Of a stretch of DNA of 35,250 nt, positions 24,232-32,425 are shown in pieces. Each line of letters begins with the position of its first letter. Within the stretch, counting starts at the first letter, position 1. Both the position numbers and the translations under genes were made by a program. Below the pieces are notes generated by a model. It saw only the letters and a list, made by a program, of their open reading frames with translations, did no database searches and was not told where the DNA came from. Source of the stretch: a virus; the IMG/VR virus record IMGVR_UViG_3300010885_068627, positions 1 to 35,250 of that record. The stretch is one strand, 5' to 3'.

Positions 24232-24238
24232 AAATTAT

Positions 24239-24266
24239 ATAATATAATTTATTTGTATAAAATCAA
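24239..24266 (-). promoter_or_regulatory. Host-type promoter of the 215-aa hypothetical gene
   Basis: Minus-strand TTGATT (24266-24261), a 16-bp spacer and TATTAT (24244-24239), seven bases before the ATG at 24231. One of the cleanest copies of the shared architecture. Confidence 0.6.
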
Positions 24267-24982
24267 CCATACCCTTGAGCGGTAGTTGACGTCCAAGTTC
24301 CGTTGTTTAAAGATACCAACCCAGGTACTCGCCTATAAACATTAGCATTTGGTGTGTCGTAAGGGCAGTTTATATTTGTGATAAGATAAAATCCAGAATT
24401 ATTATCCTTTACGGTTACTTGATATGGACCGTCATGCAAACCTGAGGCTACCGTTACTTTATATCCAGACTCAGTGTAGGGGTTGCCGTTTACGACTGTG
24501 GATGTGGCTCCGTTTACAGATATAGTATAAGAACCGATCAGTGGAGCACTATCAAAAGATGTCCAATCACTCTCAGTCCTCTGCCATGTGCTGGGATATG
24601 TAAATCCAACAACTATAGATGCATCTTTGGTTGTATGGTATCTACTTTTTGTTTCTTTATAGGCTGTTATGGTAACATATAATGTCTGTGCTCCAACCAG
24701 AGAGCTCATATGAATATCGGTATTGGATGTTCCTAAGGTAAACAATGAAGTGCCTGTAGCATATTTCTGATAATAACCTGTAACCAATTGAGATAAGGTA
24801 ATTTGATTACCATTGGTTAAAGATGAAAATGCCCTAGCAGCACTAAGTACGTTCATAGTGTTTAGAGCACTAGTAGTGTTAGGTGTTGACTTATTATCTG
24901 TAGCTAATGTTCCAACAGAGAATTGATTCGCTGGAATATTAGTAGATGAATTATTTTGAGGTATTACTAAATTATCAGGCAT
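24263..24982 (-). CDS. Virion-like beta-rich protein downstream of second fibre (239 aa)
   Basis: Ser/Thr/Asn-rich, low-charge N-terminus (MPDNLVIPQNNSSTNIPAN), then beta-sandwich-like sequence with GSYTISVNGATSTVVNGNPY and DGPYQVTVKDNNSGFY. Ends with the tripeptide GYG. No known family, but the style matches distal fibre or fibre-cap proteins. Joined to the upstream S74 fibre gene by a TAATATG junction, so expressed with it. It mirrors the arrangement in the first block, where an S74 fibre is followed by a beta-rich unknown gene. Confidence 0.75.
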   Translation of the reverse strand: MPDNLVIPQNNSSTNIPANQFSVGTLATDNKSTPNTTSALNTMNVLSAARAFSSLTNGNQITLSQLVTGYYQKYATGTSLFTLGTSNTDIHMSSLVGAQTLYVTITAYKETKSRYHTTKDASIVVGFTYPSTWQRTESDWTSFDSAPLIGSYTISVNGATSTVVNGNPYTESGYKVTVASGLHDGPYQVTVKDNNSGFYLITNINCPYDTPNANVYRRVPGLVSLNNGTWTSTTAQGYG

Positions 24983-24983
24983 A

Positions 24984-26195
24984 TTAACGCTTGGCTAATT
25001 CTTTTATTGCTTCTATTAACAGGGGAATAATTTTTTCATAATTCACAGCCTTACCATCTTCACCACCACGATCTATAACAGCTTCTGGCAACACCTTTTC
25101 AATTTCCTGGGCTATAACACCGACATCATGGCCTTTTTTATGATTACAATCCCAATCAAATCTAACACCATTTAATTGTAATACCTTATTTAATGAATGT
25201 TGAAGTGGTGTTACATTTTTCTTAAATTTGATATCTGATGTAGAATATACTACAACGTCTCCCGTAGCTTGTATGGAACCATAAACACTCAAAGCCGTGG
25301 CTAGTGTTGATGTTCCTTTAATTGTTAAACCTGCAAACGCAGGTAGAGTATTAATACCTACTTTATATGAAGTGCCTATTGTAGATATAATATTTGTGGT
25401 AGTATTATAAGCCCAAGCAAATGGCAGGTAGCTACCAAATACATTAGCTGCTGTTGTCCAAGAAGCACTTGTTGTTCTAACCGTACTAAAACTTGACTGC
25501 CAGTCATTGCTATTATACCCTACACCCGCTGGGTTACTAGCATATATAATACCATTGCTAACAATATTACCAACAACATTCAATACAGACGAAGGATTAT
25601 TGAAATTGACAGGCCCTGATATTGTCAATCCATTGTTGCCGTTAATTAAATCATCTACAACTAATTTTTTACCGACAATTGATGTATCGTATTTTAATTT
25701 AATACCATCTGACACGTTGACAGTAAAAAATGTGGGGTCTAGAGCAACCTGAGCTAATTCTAAGGCTTTCACAGCGCTTATGCCGTTTATACCGGTAGTA
25801 CGGCTTAACAGATTAAATCTAACAATTTCTGACGCAGATGGAGTAGCTGTATAGGCATTTTTGCTGCTTACATAATACATTACAGTGTTGCTATTATCAA
25901 ATAGAATATCTCCCGTGTCTATACCGTTTGAGGTGAGAGTGTTATAAACACTACTGTTATAAAAACCACCAGGACCAGACCCAAATAAATTAGAAAAAAC
26001 ACCATGATTTTTTATACCTATAGGAGCACCGCCTACCAATCCCGCTGAATCTGTACCCGTGCCAATATAAAATCTATTAGTATCTAGACAAAAGGCTGGC
26101 TCACCTGCATTAAATTTAATGCCATCGCCACCAGCTGTGCGTCGTTGAACATCTAAACCTCTGCGAAACAGTATTTTAGTAATTGTATCTGCCAT
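24984..26195 (-). CDS. Second tail fibre with Peptidase_S74 chaperone
   Basis: The N-terminal module is FRRGLDVQRR, GEPAFCLDTNRFYIGTG, a diverged form of that in the 8683-10095 and 10097-10417 genes. A beta shaft of ~230 residues follows. The C-terminal ~90 residues are the S74 chaperone: YSTSDIKFKKNV with the cleavage Ser-Asp, LNKVLQLNGVRFDW, HDVGVIAQEIEKVLPEAV and YEKIIPLLIEAIKELAKR. Shorter than its paralogue by about 70 residues, mostly in the shaft. Two fibres sharing end modules but not shafts suggests distinct receptor binding or hetero-assembly. A clean late-type promoter precedes it. Confidence 0.9.
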   Translation of the reverse strand: MADTITKILFRRGLDVQRRTAGGDGIKFNAGEPAFCLDTNRFYIGTGTDSAGLVGGAPIGIKNHGVFSNLFGSGPGGFYNSSVYNTLTSNGIDTGDILFDNSNTVMYYVSSKNAYTATPSASEIVRFNLLSRTTGINGISAVKALELAQVALDPTFFTVNVSDGIKLKYDTSIVGKKLVVDDLINGNNGLTISGPVNFNNPSSVLNVVGNIVSNGIIYASNPAGVGYNSNDWQSSFSTVRTTSASWTTAANVFGSYLPFAWAYNTTTNIISTIGTSYKVGINTLPAFAGLTIKGTSTLATALSVYGSIQATGDVVVYSTSDIKFKKNVTPLQHSLNKVLQLNGVRFDWDCNHKKGHDVGVIAQEIEKVLPEAVIDRGGEDGKAVNYEKIIPLLIEAIKELAKR

Positions 26196-26204
26196 ATCTT
26201 TTAA

Positions 26205-26211
26205 TATTTAT
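26205..26211 (-). promoter_or_regulatory. Late-type promoter of the second fibre operon
   Basis: Minus-strand CATAAATATT with ATAAATA at 26211-26205, nine bases before the ATG at 26195. The divergent promoter's -35 starts three bases away. Confidence 0.6.
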
Positions 26212-26213
26212 GC

Positions 26214-26241
26214 TTGATATATACTTATCAAATACTATAAT
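26214..26241 (+). promoter_or_regulatory. Host-type promoter of the RNR operon
   Basis: TTGATA (26214-26219), a 16-bp spacer and TATAAT (26236-26241), six bases before the ATG at 26248. A GAGG (26243-26246) lies just one base from the ATG, too close for a normal ribosome binding site. Confidence 0.65.
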
Positions 26242-26247
26242 TGAGGT

Positions 26248-26454
26248 ATGGATATAATTAAAACACAAGGGAATACAGTAAAGGTCCTGGATGCACGGAC
26301 AGGCAACCTCAAATGCAATATCCCTATACAGGGTCAATTGAGTGGGAATGCTCAGATGCAAAACGGTACTATTGTTGTTCAAATAAAGGAAAATGCATAT
26401 ACCCGTACCAAAATTTATGATGCGCGCACTGGTAATCTCAAGGCGAATTATTAA
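26248..26454 (+). CDS. Small beta-repeat hypothetical protein (68 aa)
   Basis: Contains two near-identical units: VKVLDARTGNLKCNI near residue 11-25 and TKIYDARTGNLKAN at the end, sharing DARTGNLK. Between them is an alternating hydrophobic/polar stretch (GNAQMQNGTIVVQIKEN). The pattern implies a small beta-hairpin or barrel with two-fold repeat. Many phages carry a similar small protein without known role. First gene of an operon leading into the RNR, with the next gene two bases after the stop. Confidence 0.65.
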   Translation: MDIIKTQGNTVKVLDARTGNLKCNIPIQGQLSGNAQMQNGTIVVQIKENAYTRTKIYDARTGNLKANY

Positions 26455-26456
26455 TT

Positions 26457-27029
26457 ATGAAATACCTGAATCTATCCCTTGTAGATGAGCCAGTGGAAGT
26501 AGAAGATTTTAAAATGTTGACAGAGTCTGATTATCCCTTTGTGTGTGCTGCAGTACAAATAAAGAATAGGTTTGACCAAGATAGAATTAATTTCAATAAA
26601 AAGTATCAGGCTGACAATATTTTTCATGTTATTTATGATAAAGGTAATGTAACCTGTATGTGCTTGAAGGCTTTGCCAATCAAAATTAAACCTGATTATA
26701 AAGTATTAATTAAACAATTACAAATAAATGCAGATCCAAATCCTAAGGTATATAAAAATCTATTAGCCGAATTTGACTTATCTTGTGATAATTGTTTTGC
26801 TTATTTAAGGTCAAACACATATCCTATTGATGGAAAGCATTTACAAAAAATTTCAGCAACCAAATTGAAAGAAGAAGATTTGTATTCAAAAGTATTAAAT
26901 ACAAAATCAGTACCATTTTACCAAGCCTTTAGTTATTTTTCGTTATTTATCCTTTCACACAATCCTTTCATTACAGATAAAATGAAAAAGGATTTTTGTT
27001 CAATCTCTGGCGTGTCTAACCTGGAATAA
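26457..27029 (+). CDS. Hypothetical protein upstream of RNR (190 aa)
   Basis: No family recognised. Begins MKYLNLSLVDEPVEVEDF; the first 80 residues are alpha/beta. A pair of cysteines occurs in VTCMCLKAL near residue 65, and another in LSCDNCFAYL near 115, so C-x-C and C-x-x-C could form a metal site or a redox pair, but the spacing is not diagnostic. The C-terminal part is helical with aromatic residues (YQAFSYFSLFILSHNPF). It lies two bases behind the small repeat gene and just before the RNR gene; its position suggests a nucleotide-metabolism or replication accessory, which is unverified. Confidence 0.7.
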   Translation: MKYLNLSLVDEPVEVEDFKMLTESDYPFVCAAVQIKNRFDQDRINFNKKYQADNIFHVIYDKGNVTCMCLKALPIKIKPDYKVLIKQLQINADPNPKVYKNLLAEFDLSCDNCFAYLRSNTYPIDGKHLQKISATKLKEEDLYSKVLNTKSVPFYQAFSYFSLFILSHNPFITDKMKKDFCSISGVSNLE

Positions 27030-27049
27030 TTTCGATAAGACCGTAAATA
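27022..27049 (+). promoter_or_regulatory. Possible additional promoter before the RNR gene
   Basis: TGGAAT (27022-27027), 16 bp, TAAATA (27044-27049), then ten bases to the ATG at 27060. Both boxes are imperfect. It repeats the geometry of the promoter at 20926-20953. Confidence 0.3.
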
Positions 27050-27059
27050 AAAATACAAT

Positions 27060-29189
27060 ATGAACAAGACTCAAGAAGTTAATTTTTTATCAGAAATAGC
27101 AAATTATATCTTTACCGACAAATATGCCCGTTTCAATGAATTGATGGGTCGTCGGGAAACATGGGATGAATGTGTATCACGCGTTGAAAAGATGCATTTA
27201 GATAAATTCAAAAAGAAATTATCTAAAGAAGAACTAGACGAGATCAAGGAAGCATTTAAATTTGTGCGTGAAAAGCGTGTAGTTCCTTCTATGCGTTCTA
27301 TGCAATTTGGTGGTAAAGCGGTTTTAGCACACAATCCTCGTATTTATAATTGCGCTGTTCGGCACATTGACAGCCCACGTGCCTTTGCTGAGGTGTTTTA
27401 TCTTTTGCTTTGTGGCTGTGGTGTTGGATTTGGATTGTCTAAACATTTTATCAATCGTTTGCCAGACTTGGTTGGACCAGATGATAAAAATGGAACCGTT
27501 GTTACTTATGTCGTAGAAGATAGCATTGAGGGATGGGCTGACTGTATTGAAGCACTTTTAAATTGTTATTTTCGCAATACAGCGTATTCTGGTCGTAAAA
27601 TTGTATTTGATTATAGCCGCATTCGTCCTGAAGGAGCTATTATTAAAACCGGTGGCGGTAAAGCACCTGGCTATAGGGGATTAAAAAAAGGCCTTCAAAA
27701 AATTAAAAATATTCTAGATTATATAATTGAAGAAAAGAGTCAAAATCGTCTGCATCCCGTTAATGCTTATGATATTTTAATGCATTGTGCAGATGCTGTT
27801 CTTAGTGGTGGTATTCGTCGATCAGCTACATCAGTTATTTTTGATCTAGATGATGATGAAATGATGAATTCTAAAGTAGCTTTTAAGGTTACTAAGTATG
27901 CTCATTTCTCCAAGAATGATAAGGGCAAGTATGAAGGTGTAGTATATGTTGATGGTCAATATGGTGGCATTAAAAAACACAAATATGATGTAACTATTGA
28001 TGAATGGGAGTATAACATTCTTAAAGAAAGCAGCACTATAAGCTGGATGCACATTGAACCTCAACGGGCTCGCTCTAATAATAGTGTTCTTTTACTGAGA
28101 GACTCGGTCACAGAAGAGGAATTTGTGAAGATTAATTCATTAACTCGCCAGTGGGGTGAACCCGGATTCGTTTTTGCAGACCATAAGGATCAATTATATA
28201 ATCCGTGTTTTGAAATTGGTTTCTTGCCTGTTACAGAAGATGGTGTTTGTGGTGTTCAATTCTGTAATCTATCTTCTATCAATGGCGCAAAAATTAAGAC
28301 GCCTCTTGATTTTATTAAAGCAACCTGGGCAGCAACACTAATCGGAACGCTTCAATCTACATACACTGATTTTAAATATCTAAGCAATGCTGCTAAATCA
28401 TTAACAGAAGGAGAGGCTTTGCTTGGTGTTTCTATCACAGGCGTGATGGATAATCCAGATGTCATTCTAAAGCCTGAGATACAAGAAGAAGGTGCTAAGA
28501 TGGCTATTGAAACAAATAAACTCTGGGCGGCTAAATTAGGTATCAACCAAGCTGCTCGTATTACAACCTTAAAACCAGAAGGTACTAGCTCTTTAGTTCT
28601 AGAAAGTGCGTCGGGTATTCATCCGCATCATGCCCGTAGGTATTTTCGGCGTGTGCAAGCAAATAAAATTGATCCTGTATACAAATTCTTCAAAAAGAAT
28701 AATCCACATATGTGTGAGGAAAGTGTTTGGTCTGCTAATAAAACAGATGATGTCATTTCATTTCCTATTACAGTAGGAGATAATGCCATGGTTAAAGCAG
28801 ATCTCACAGCTATCAAACACTTGGATATGATTAAATCAACACAGCAGCATTGGGTTAATAATGGTAAGACCGAAGCTAATGTTAATCCAGTTACACATAA
28901 TGTCTCTTGTACTGTTATTGTTGATGAGAATGAATGGGATGATGTATTTAAGTATCTTTTTAAGAATAGAAATTTCTTTGGAGCTGTGGCATTACTTCCT
29001 AAGACCGGTGATAAGATGTATAAACAAGCTCCGAATGAGGCTGTGACTACAGAGGAAGATGAAAAGAAATGGGCTGATATAGTTTCTAATTATAAACCTG
29101 TAAATTATAAAACATTAGAAGAAGACGAAGATACTACTAAACTATCAGATGCCTTGGCCTGTGCTGGAGGTAAGTGTGAGATACTCTAA
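27060..29189 (+). CDS. Class II adenosylcobalamin-dependent ribonucleoside-triphosphate reductase
   Basis: Reduces ribonucleotides to deoxyribonucleotides using a B12-derived radical, so needs no oxygen or separate beta subunit. 709 aa, single-chain RtpR length. Motifs: PSMRSMQFGG and NCAVRHI with C98 as one redox Cys; Asn381, Cys383 (radical site) and Glu385 in YNPCFEIGFLP; Cys397/Cys402 as candidates for the second redox Cys; PEGTSSLVLESASGIHPHHARRYFRR for phosphate and radical-site binding. The C-terminal C701-x4-C706 (ACAGGKCEIL) is the tail pair that re-reduces the active site, in the same x4 spacing as Lactobacillus RtpR. Host or environment must supply cobalamin. It overlaps the next small gene by one base. 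Confidence 0.93.
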   Translation: MNKTQEVNFLSEIANYIFTDKYARFNELMGRRETWDECVSRVEKMHLDKFKKKLSKEELDEIKEAFKFVREKRVVPSMRSMQFGGKAVLAHNPRIYNCAVRHIDSPRAFAEVFYLLLCGCGVGFGLSKHFINRLPDLVGPDDKNGTVVTYVVEDSIEGWADCIEALLNCYFRNTAYSGRKIVFDYSRIRPEGAIIKTGGGKAPGYRGLKKGLQKIKNILDYIIEEKSQNRLHPVNAYDILMHCADAVLSGGIRRSATSVIFDLDDDEMMNSKVAFKVTKYAHFSKNDKGKYEGVVYVDGQYGGIKKHKYDVTIDEWEYNILKESSTISWMHIEPQRARSNNSVLLLRDSVTEEEFVKINSLTRQWGEPGFVFADHKDQLYNPCFEIGFLPVTEDGVCGVQFCNLSSINGAKIKTPLDFIKATWAATLIGTLQSTYTDFKYLSNAAKSLTEGEALLGVSITGVMDNPDVILKPEIQEEGAKMAIETNKLWAAKLGINQAARITTLKPEGTSSLVLESASGIHPHHARRYFRRVQANKIDPVYKFFKKNNPHMCEESVWSANKTDDVISFPITVGDNAMVKADLTAIKHLDMIKSTQQHWVNNGKTEANVNPVTHNVSCTVIVDENEWDDVFKYLFKNRNFFGAVALLPKTGDKMYKQAPNEAVTTEEDEKKWADIVSNYKPVNYKTLEEDEDTTKLSDALACAGGKCEIL

Positions 29190-29419
29190 TGATTTTATCC
29201 TATAAGTTAGAACAACTATCAGAAGATCAATTATCCTTATTGGTTCATACCTTTAAGGATATATTGACAGATGCTGATGGAAACATAATGACTTGCAGAC
29301 TCAAGGCAATTAATTTACGTACCGCTTTGCCTAAATTACATCAAATAGAAAATCAATTAACAGAAGAAGGTAAGGAAATCTTAAGAAGTTTAATTACTAT
29401 CTTGAATTTTTATCCTTAG
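29189..29419 (+). CDS. Small helical hypothetical protein downstream of RNR (76 aa)
   Basis: Its ATG shares the last base of the RNR stop codon (TAATG), so translation is likely coupled to the reductase. Largely helical: LEQLSEDQLSLLVHTFKDIL, then DADGNIMTC, and a C-terminal LHQIENQLTEEGKEILRSLITIL helix. The D-A-D-G-N loop between helices resembles a calcium-binding turn, but a full EF-hand is not present. No family is recognised. A small partner of RNR or a replication accessory is only a guess from position. Confidence 0.65.
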   Translation: MILSYKLEQLSEDQLSLLVHTFKDILTDADGNIMTCRLKAINLRTALPKLHQIENQLTEEGKEILRSLITILNFYP

Positions 29420-29429
29420 ATGTTATTAT
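29402..29429 (+). promoter_or_regulatory. Host-type promoter of the 29435 gene
   Basis: TTGAAT (29402-29407), a 16-bp spacer, an extended -10 TG-T-TATTAT (29421-29429), and the ATG five bases later at 29435. The -35 lies inside the preceding coding region. Confidence 0.5.
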
Positions 29430-29434
29430 AGGTT

Positions 29435-29893
29435 ATGCAAGTATATACCCTAACACAGGAACAAATAGAATTAGCCAAATCTCAAGCTATTAAAATAAAA
29501 AATTCCAAAATATATACAAGTTATTGGAATGAGAATAGCATTACTTTGGGTCTTTATGGTGAGATTGCTTATGGATTAAAAATCGGTAAAGATATTAACA
29601 CAGAAATTTGGACCGATAAAGGAGATAGTGGTGTAGATTTTGATGATAATGCAGATGTAAAAACCATTTCATATAATGGTCCAGACCCAGAGCTTAAATT
29701 GGGTAAGCTTCCTACAAAACCCACTAATAAAAAATTAGTATTGGCTCAATGTGAACAAAAAGACAATAATGTAAAGGTCTCATTAATAGGTGAAATTACT
29801 ATGGAACATTTTGTTCGCAAAGCAGTAAAAAGACATTATGGTGAAAAGTCCTGGTATGCTGTAGGACCTGCAGATTTAGATGTTCTCTATTAA
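29435..29893 (+). CDS. PD-(D/E)XK-like nuclease-fold protein (152 aa)
   Basis: The sequence LYGEIAYGLKIG, then DKGDSGVDFDDNADVKTISY, fits a restriction-endonuclease-like core: a Glu in the first helix, G-D-x-G-V-D-F as the acidic strand and D-V-K-T as the D-x-K catalytic strand. The second half (KLVLAQCEQKDNNVKVSLIGEITMEHF) continues strand-helix packing typical of the fold and ends WYAVGPADLDVLY. The fold has many uses: DNA degradation, recombination or restriction; none is decided here. Similar small proteins with the GDSGVDF...DVKT pattern occur in other phages. It ends one base before the convergent baseplate hub gene. Confidence 0.65.
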   Translation: MQVYTLTQEQIELAKSQAIKIKNSKIYTSYWNENSITLGLYGEIAYGLKIGKDINTEIWTDKGDSGVDFDDNADVKTISYNGPDPELKLGKLPTKPTNKKLVLAQCEQKDNNVKVSLIGEITMEHFVRKAVKRHYGEKSWYAVGPADLDVLY

Positions 29894-29894
29894 C

Positions 29895-32384
29895 TTACTT
29901 AGATCCGTTACTTATAGGAGAAGCTGGGGCTCTTTCTAGTTGGTTGTTAATCTGCGCCTGTTGTCTTAATTCATCATTACTGGTAGTTAAGGTTAATGGG
30001 ATATTTTTAAATGTATGACTGTGTGGTGCCATAGTAATACAATCATCATCCGAGCCAGTGCCATATGTTTTAATAGGCATCATTAATGAAGAGAACCCAC
30101 CATATCCTGCATAAGAACCTTGAATACATGGCATGCCATTACCGAATACAGGCCAGACACCAGCACTATCACCAGCTGTTATTACACAGGTTCCAATTAT
30201 CACTCCCGGCATGGTAATGCCGATTATACCTGGCATTACTGGTATGCCTTCTGGAGTTTCTGTAAACATTAATGGTACGGAATAACCCAAACAACCACCC
30301 ATTCCAGTAATATCTTTAACCGGAGCACCAAAAACTACGGTTCTGTCGGTTATCTGTATCTCACCCGGAGCTGTTATATGATTAACGGATAATTCACCCT
30401 CTACGTGCATACCACCACCAACAATTACGTTCTTATTAACCCCAAGAGAACTATCTATCAATACCTGTTTTTTGTTACGTTGACGTATGGTTACTACATC
30501 AGCAATCAAACTTAAGCGATGACCACCATCTATATTAACCTCATTCTGACTGGCTATATTGACTTGTGCACCAGCTATGTTGGTTATAGAACCAGAAATA
30601 TTAACCGGACCAAAGGATTTTAAAAGTAATCCACCAGAACCAACCTGAACTGTATACTTATTGCAAACATTAAGTGTATAATTACCACCAGGAAAATCAT
30701 CTAATTGAACGTATTCCACTAATGGAGTAGGCGTCATATTAGCAAAAACACCTTGAGAATGTATAACTAATTCAGAATTATAAATTTTGCCTACAGGATC
30801 TACTCGTATAGAACCAAAATCATTCATAACAGTACCTATAGTTTCAAATTTATGTTTGGTTATATCTATAATTTGAGATCCCCCCAAACCCATTTGTCTC
30901 TCTGCATCTGAAAAATTGGTTATATTAGATTTGAGATATGCTTTAATGTTGTTCTTTAAATTTTCAGTAACCCAGTGACCATTCATTGAGCTGGGTGAAA
31001 TGCCTGTTCCGTTACAGCAAGGACATGTCTCACCGAAAACAACACCCAGGCCACCATAAGTACCAAACAAGGCAGGATCTTGCATAACAGGCATAGATAT
31101 GCCTCCATCAAAAAATGTACCATCACCCATCTGTAACGTTGTGTATGTAATTTCAGATGTTCCAGTATGTCCATTCAACTTCCAGTAATAAGACGTAGTT
31201 CCTTTACAAACTGGACAAGCAGCAAAAGAACCGCCTCTAGATTGCAATGGAGAGGTGAATTTTAAATTAGCTGCACCATATTTATTCGTTCTTTTTATTT
31301 CAAATAATTGTTTTAGGTTAGCTACTTGAGTATATAATTGCTTCCATTTTGCGTGAGGCTCAGATTTGAGATTGCCTATTTTTAAATAGTGATTACCTTC
31401 AACAATATTATCATGATCTAATTGTACAAAGGTATTGCGATCTCCTCGTATGGTTTCAAATTGATCTCCTAATACTAATTTTTGATCATTATTTGTAGCT
31501 AATTCTATATTTACTAAATTAGAAAATTCTTTAAAAGAACCTGAAAAATGTGTGAATTTAAGCGTTTCTCGATTATCTGTATTGACTATTTGTATAGAAC
31601 CACCCTTTTGATTAATCACAAATTTGTTGCGATAGGTTTCCACGTCTAGATTGCTTTGACTGTTTCCAGATAATCCTATATTTTCAAAACTGCCCGGATA
31701 ATCAATACCCTTATTATTAGAAGCTTTATATATACCTTGCCAATCCTCAGAACCGAAGGATGTAGCAAAGTAAACAGGTTTCATTGGATCCCCAGCATTA
31801 AAAAAAACCCAAACATGAGAACCAACACTTGGAACTGAAAAGGATCCTTTGGCTTTATTACTGAAAGTTTCTGGGATATAACTGTAGCTATGTTTATTAA
31901 CATTATTGATGGCTGCGCTTAGGGGTGTAACAAAGGCATCATGCAATCTATAAAAATCTATATCATACTTATTGCCTAATTTTTCACCAATGGCGTCTAG
32001 ATTTTGAGAATACTTGGTTAAGATAGCTGGATTGATCTCCATGCTAGACGTTGAAGATACAAAAGTAGAAAATTTATTAGTGTCACTAATTGAACCCACC
32101 TTTTTATTTTGGTTATATCTAGCAGAAGTGTTTTCACCGACTAAAGGGGCTGCGCATTCAGACCAAGGCAATATATTTTTTAAATCATCTATAATATCTG
32201 ATAGATCACTTTGGATATTGACACCAATAAAGTTGAAGCGTTTGTCTTTTTTAACCTCATTCCATTTTTTGTAAACAGTAGCAGATATGTGAGGTACAAA
32301 TACTTTAATTCTCCCGCGCTGCTCGGGATCATTATTTTGCACCACTATACCTAGATAATTTCCTGGATAAGATTTATACGCCAT
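29895..32384 (-). CDS. Baseplate hub/spike protein, gp5/VgrG-like, with zinc-knuckle insertion
   Basis: Central spike of a contractile tail. Residues 8-33 (GNYLGIVVQNNDPEQRGRI, then VFVPHI) are the start of the gp5/VgrG OB-fold domain, and SVPSVGSHVWVFFNAGDP near 185-205 is the conserved OB-fold core. Residues ~389-456 hold two cysteine knuckles, CPVCKGT and CPCCNGTG, like DnaJ-type zinc sites. The region beyond 540 is strand-rich (VNISGSITNIAGAQVNIAS), as expected for a beta-helical needle. The C-terminal third is Gly-rich and has APHSHTF. No lysozyme domain of the T4 gp5 type is seen, so puncture may need another enzyme. The ATG at 32384 is preceded by a late-type box. Confidence 0.85.
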   Translation of the reverse strand: MAYKSYPGNYLGIVVQNNDPEQRGRIKVFVPHISATVYKKWNEVKKDKRFNFIGVNIQSDLSDIIDDLKNILPWSECAAPLVGENTSARYNQNKKVGSISDTNKFSTFVSSTSSMEINPAILTKYSQNLDAIGEKLGNKYDIDFYRLHDAFVTPLSAAINNVNKHSYSYIPETFSNKAKGSFSVPSVGSHVWVFFNAGDPMKPVYFATSFGSEDWQGIYKASNNKGIDYPGSFENIGLSGNSQSNLDVETYRNKFVINQKGGSIQIVNTDNRETLKFTHFSGSFKEFSNLVNIELATNNDQKLVLGDQFETIRGDRNTFVQLDHDNIVEGNHYLKIGNLKSEPHAKWKQLYTQVANLKQLFEIKRTNKYGAANLKFTSPLQSRGGSFAACPVCKGTTSYYWKLNGHTGTSEITYTTLQMGDGTFFDGGISMPVMQDPALFGTYGGLGVVFGETCPCCNGTGISPSSMNGHWVTENLKNNIKAYLKSNITNFSDAERQMGLGGSQIIDITKHKFETIGTVMNDFGSIRVDPVGKIYNSELVIHSQGVFANMTPTPLVEYVQLDDFPGGNYTLNVCNKYTVQVGSGGLLLKSFGPVNISGSITNIAGAQVNIASQNEVNIDGGHRLSLIADVVTIRQRNKKQVLIDSSLGVNKNVIVGGGMHVEGELSVNHITAPGEIQITDRTVVFGAPVKDITGMGGCLGYSVPLMFTETPEGIPVMPGIIGITMPGVIIGTCVITAGDSAGVWPVFGNGMPCIQGSYAGYGGFSSLMMPIKTYGTGSDDDCITMAPHSHTFKNIPLTLTTSNDELRQQAQINNQLERAPASPISNGSK

Positions 32385-32391
32385 AATAAAC

Positions 32392-32419
32392 TTGATTTAT
32401 TAGTATTTAATCATAGTAT
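32392..32419 (+). promoter_or_regulatory. Host-type promoter of the TGT/DpdA-like gene
   Basis: TTGATT (32392-32397), a 16-bp spacer and TAGTAT (32414-32419), six bases before the ATG at 32426. Its -35 is the same DNA as the late-type box on the other strand. Confidence 0.55.
32394..32400 (-). promoter_or_regulatory. Late-type box of the baseplate hub gene
   Basis: Minus-strand ATAAATC (32400-32394), nine bases before the ATG at 32384. A one-base variant of ATAAATA, overlapping the opposite promoter's -35. Confidence 0.35.
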
Positions 32420-32425
32420 ATACAT

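Noticed and set aside
29895-32384. Lysozyme domain in the baseplate hub protein
   Set aside because: No catalytic Glu motif or lysozyme-like helices could be found between the OB-fold and needle regions.
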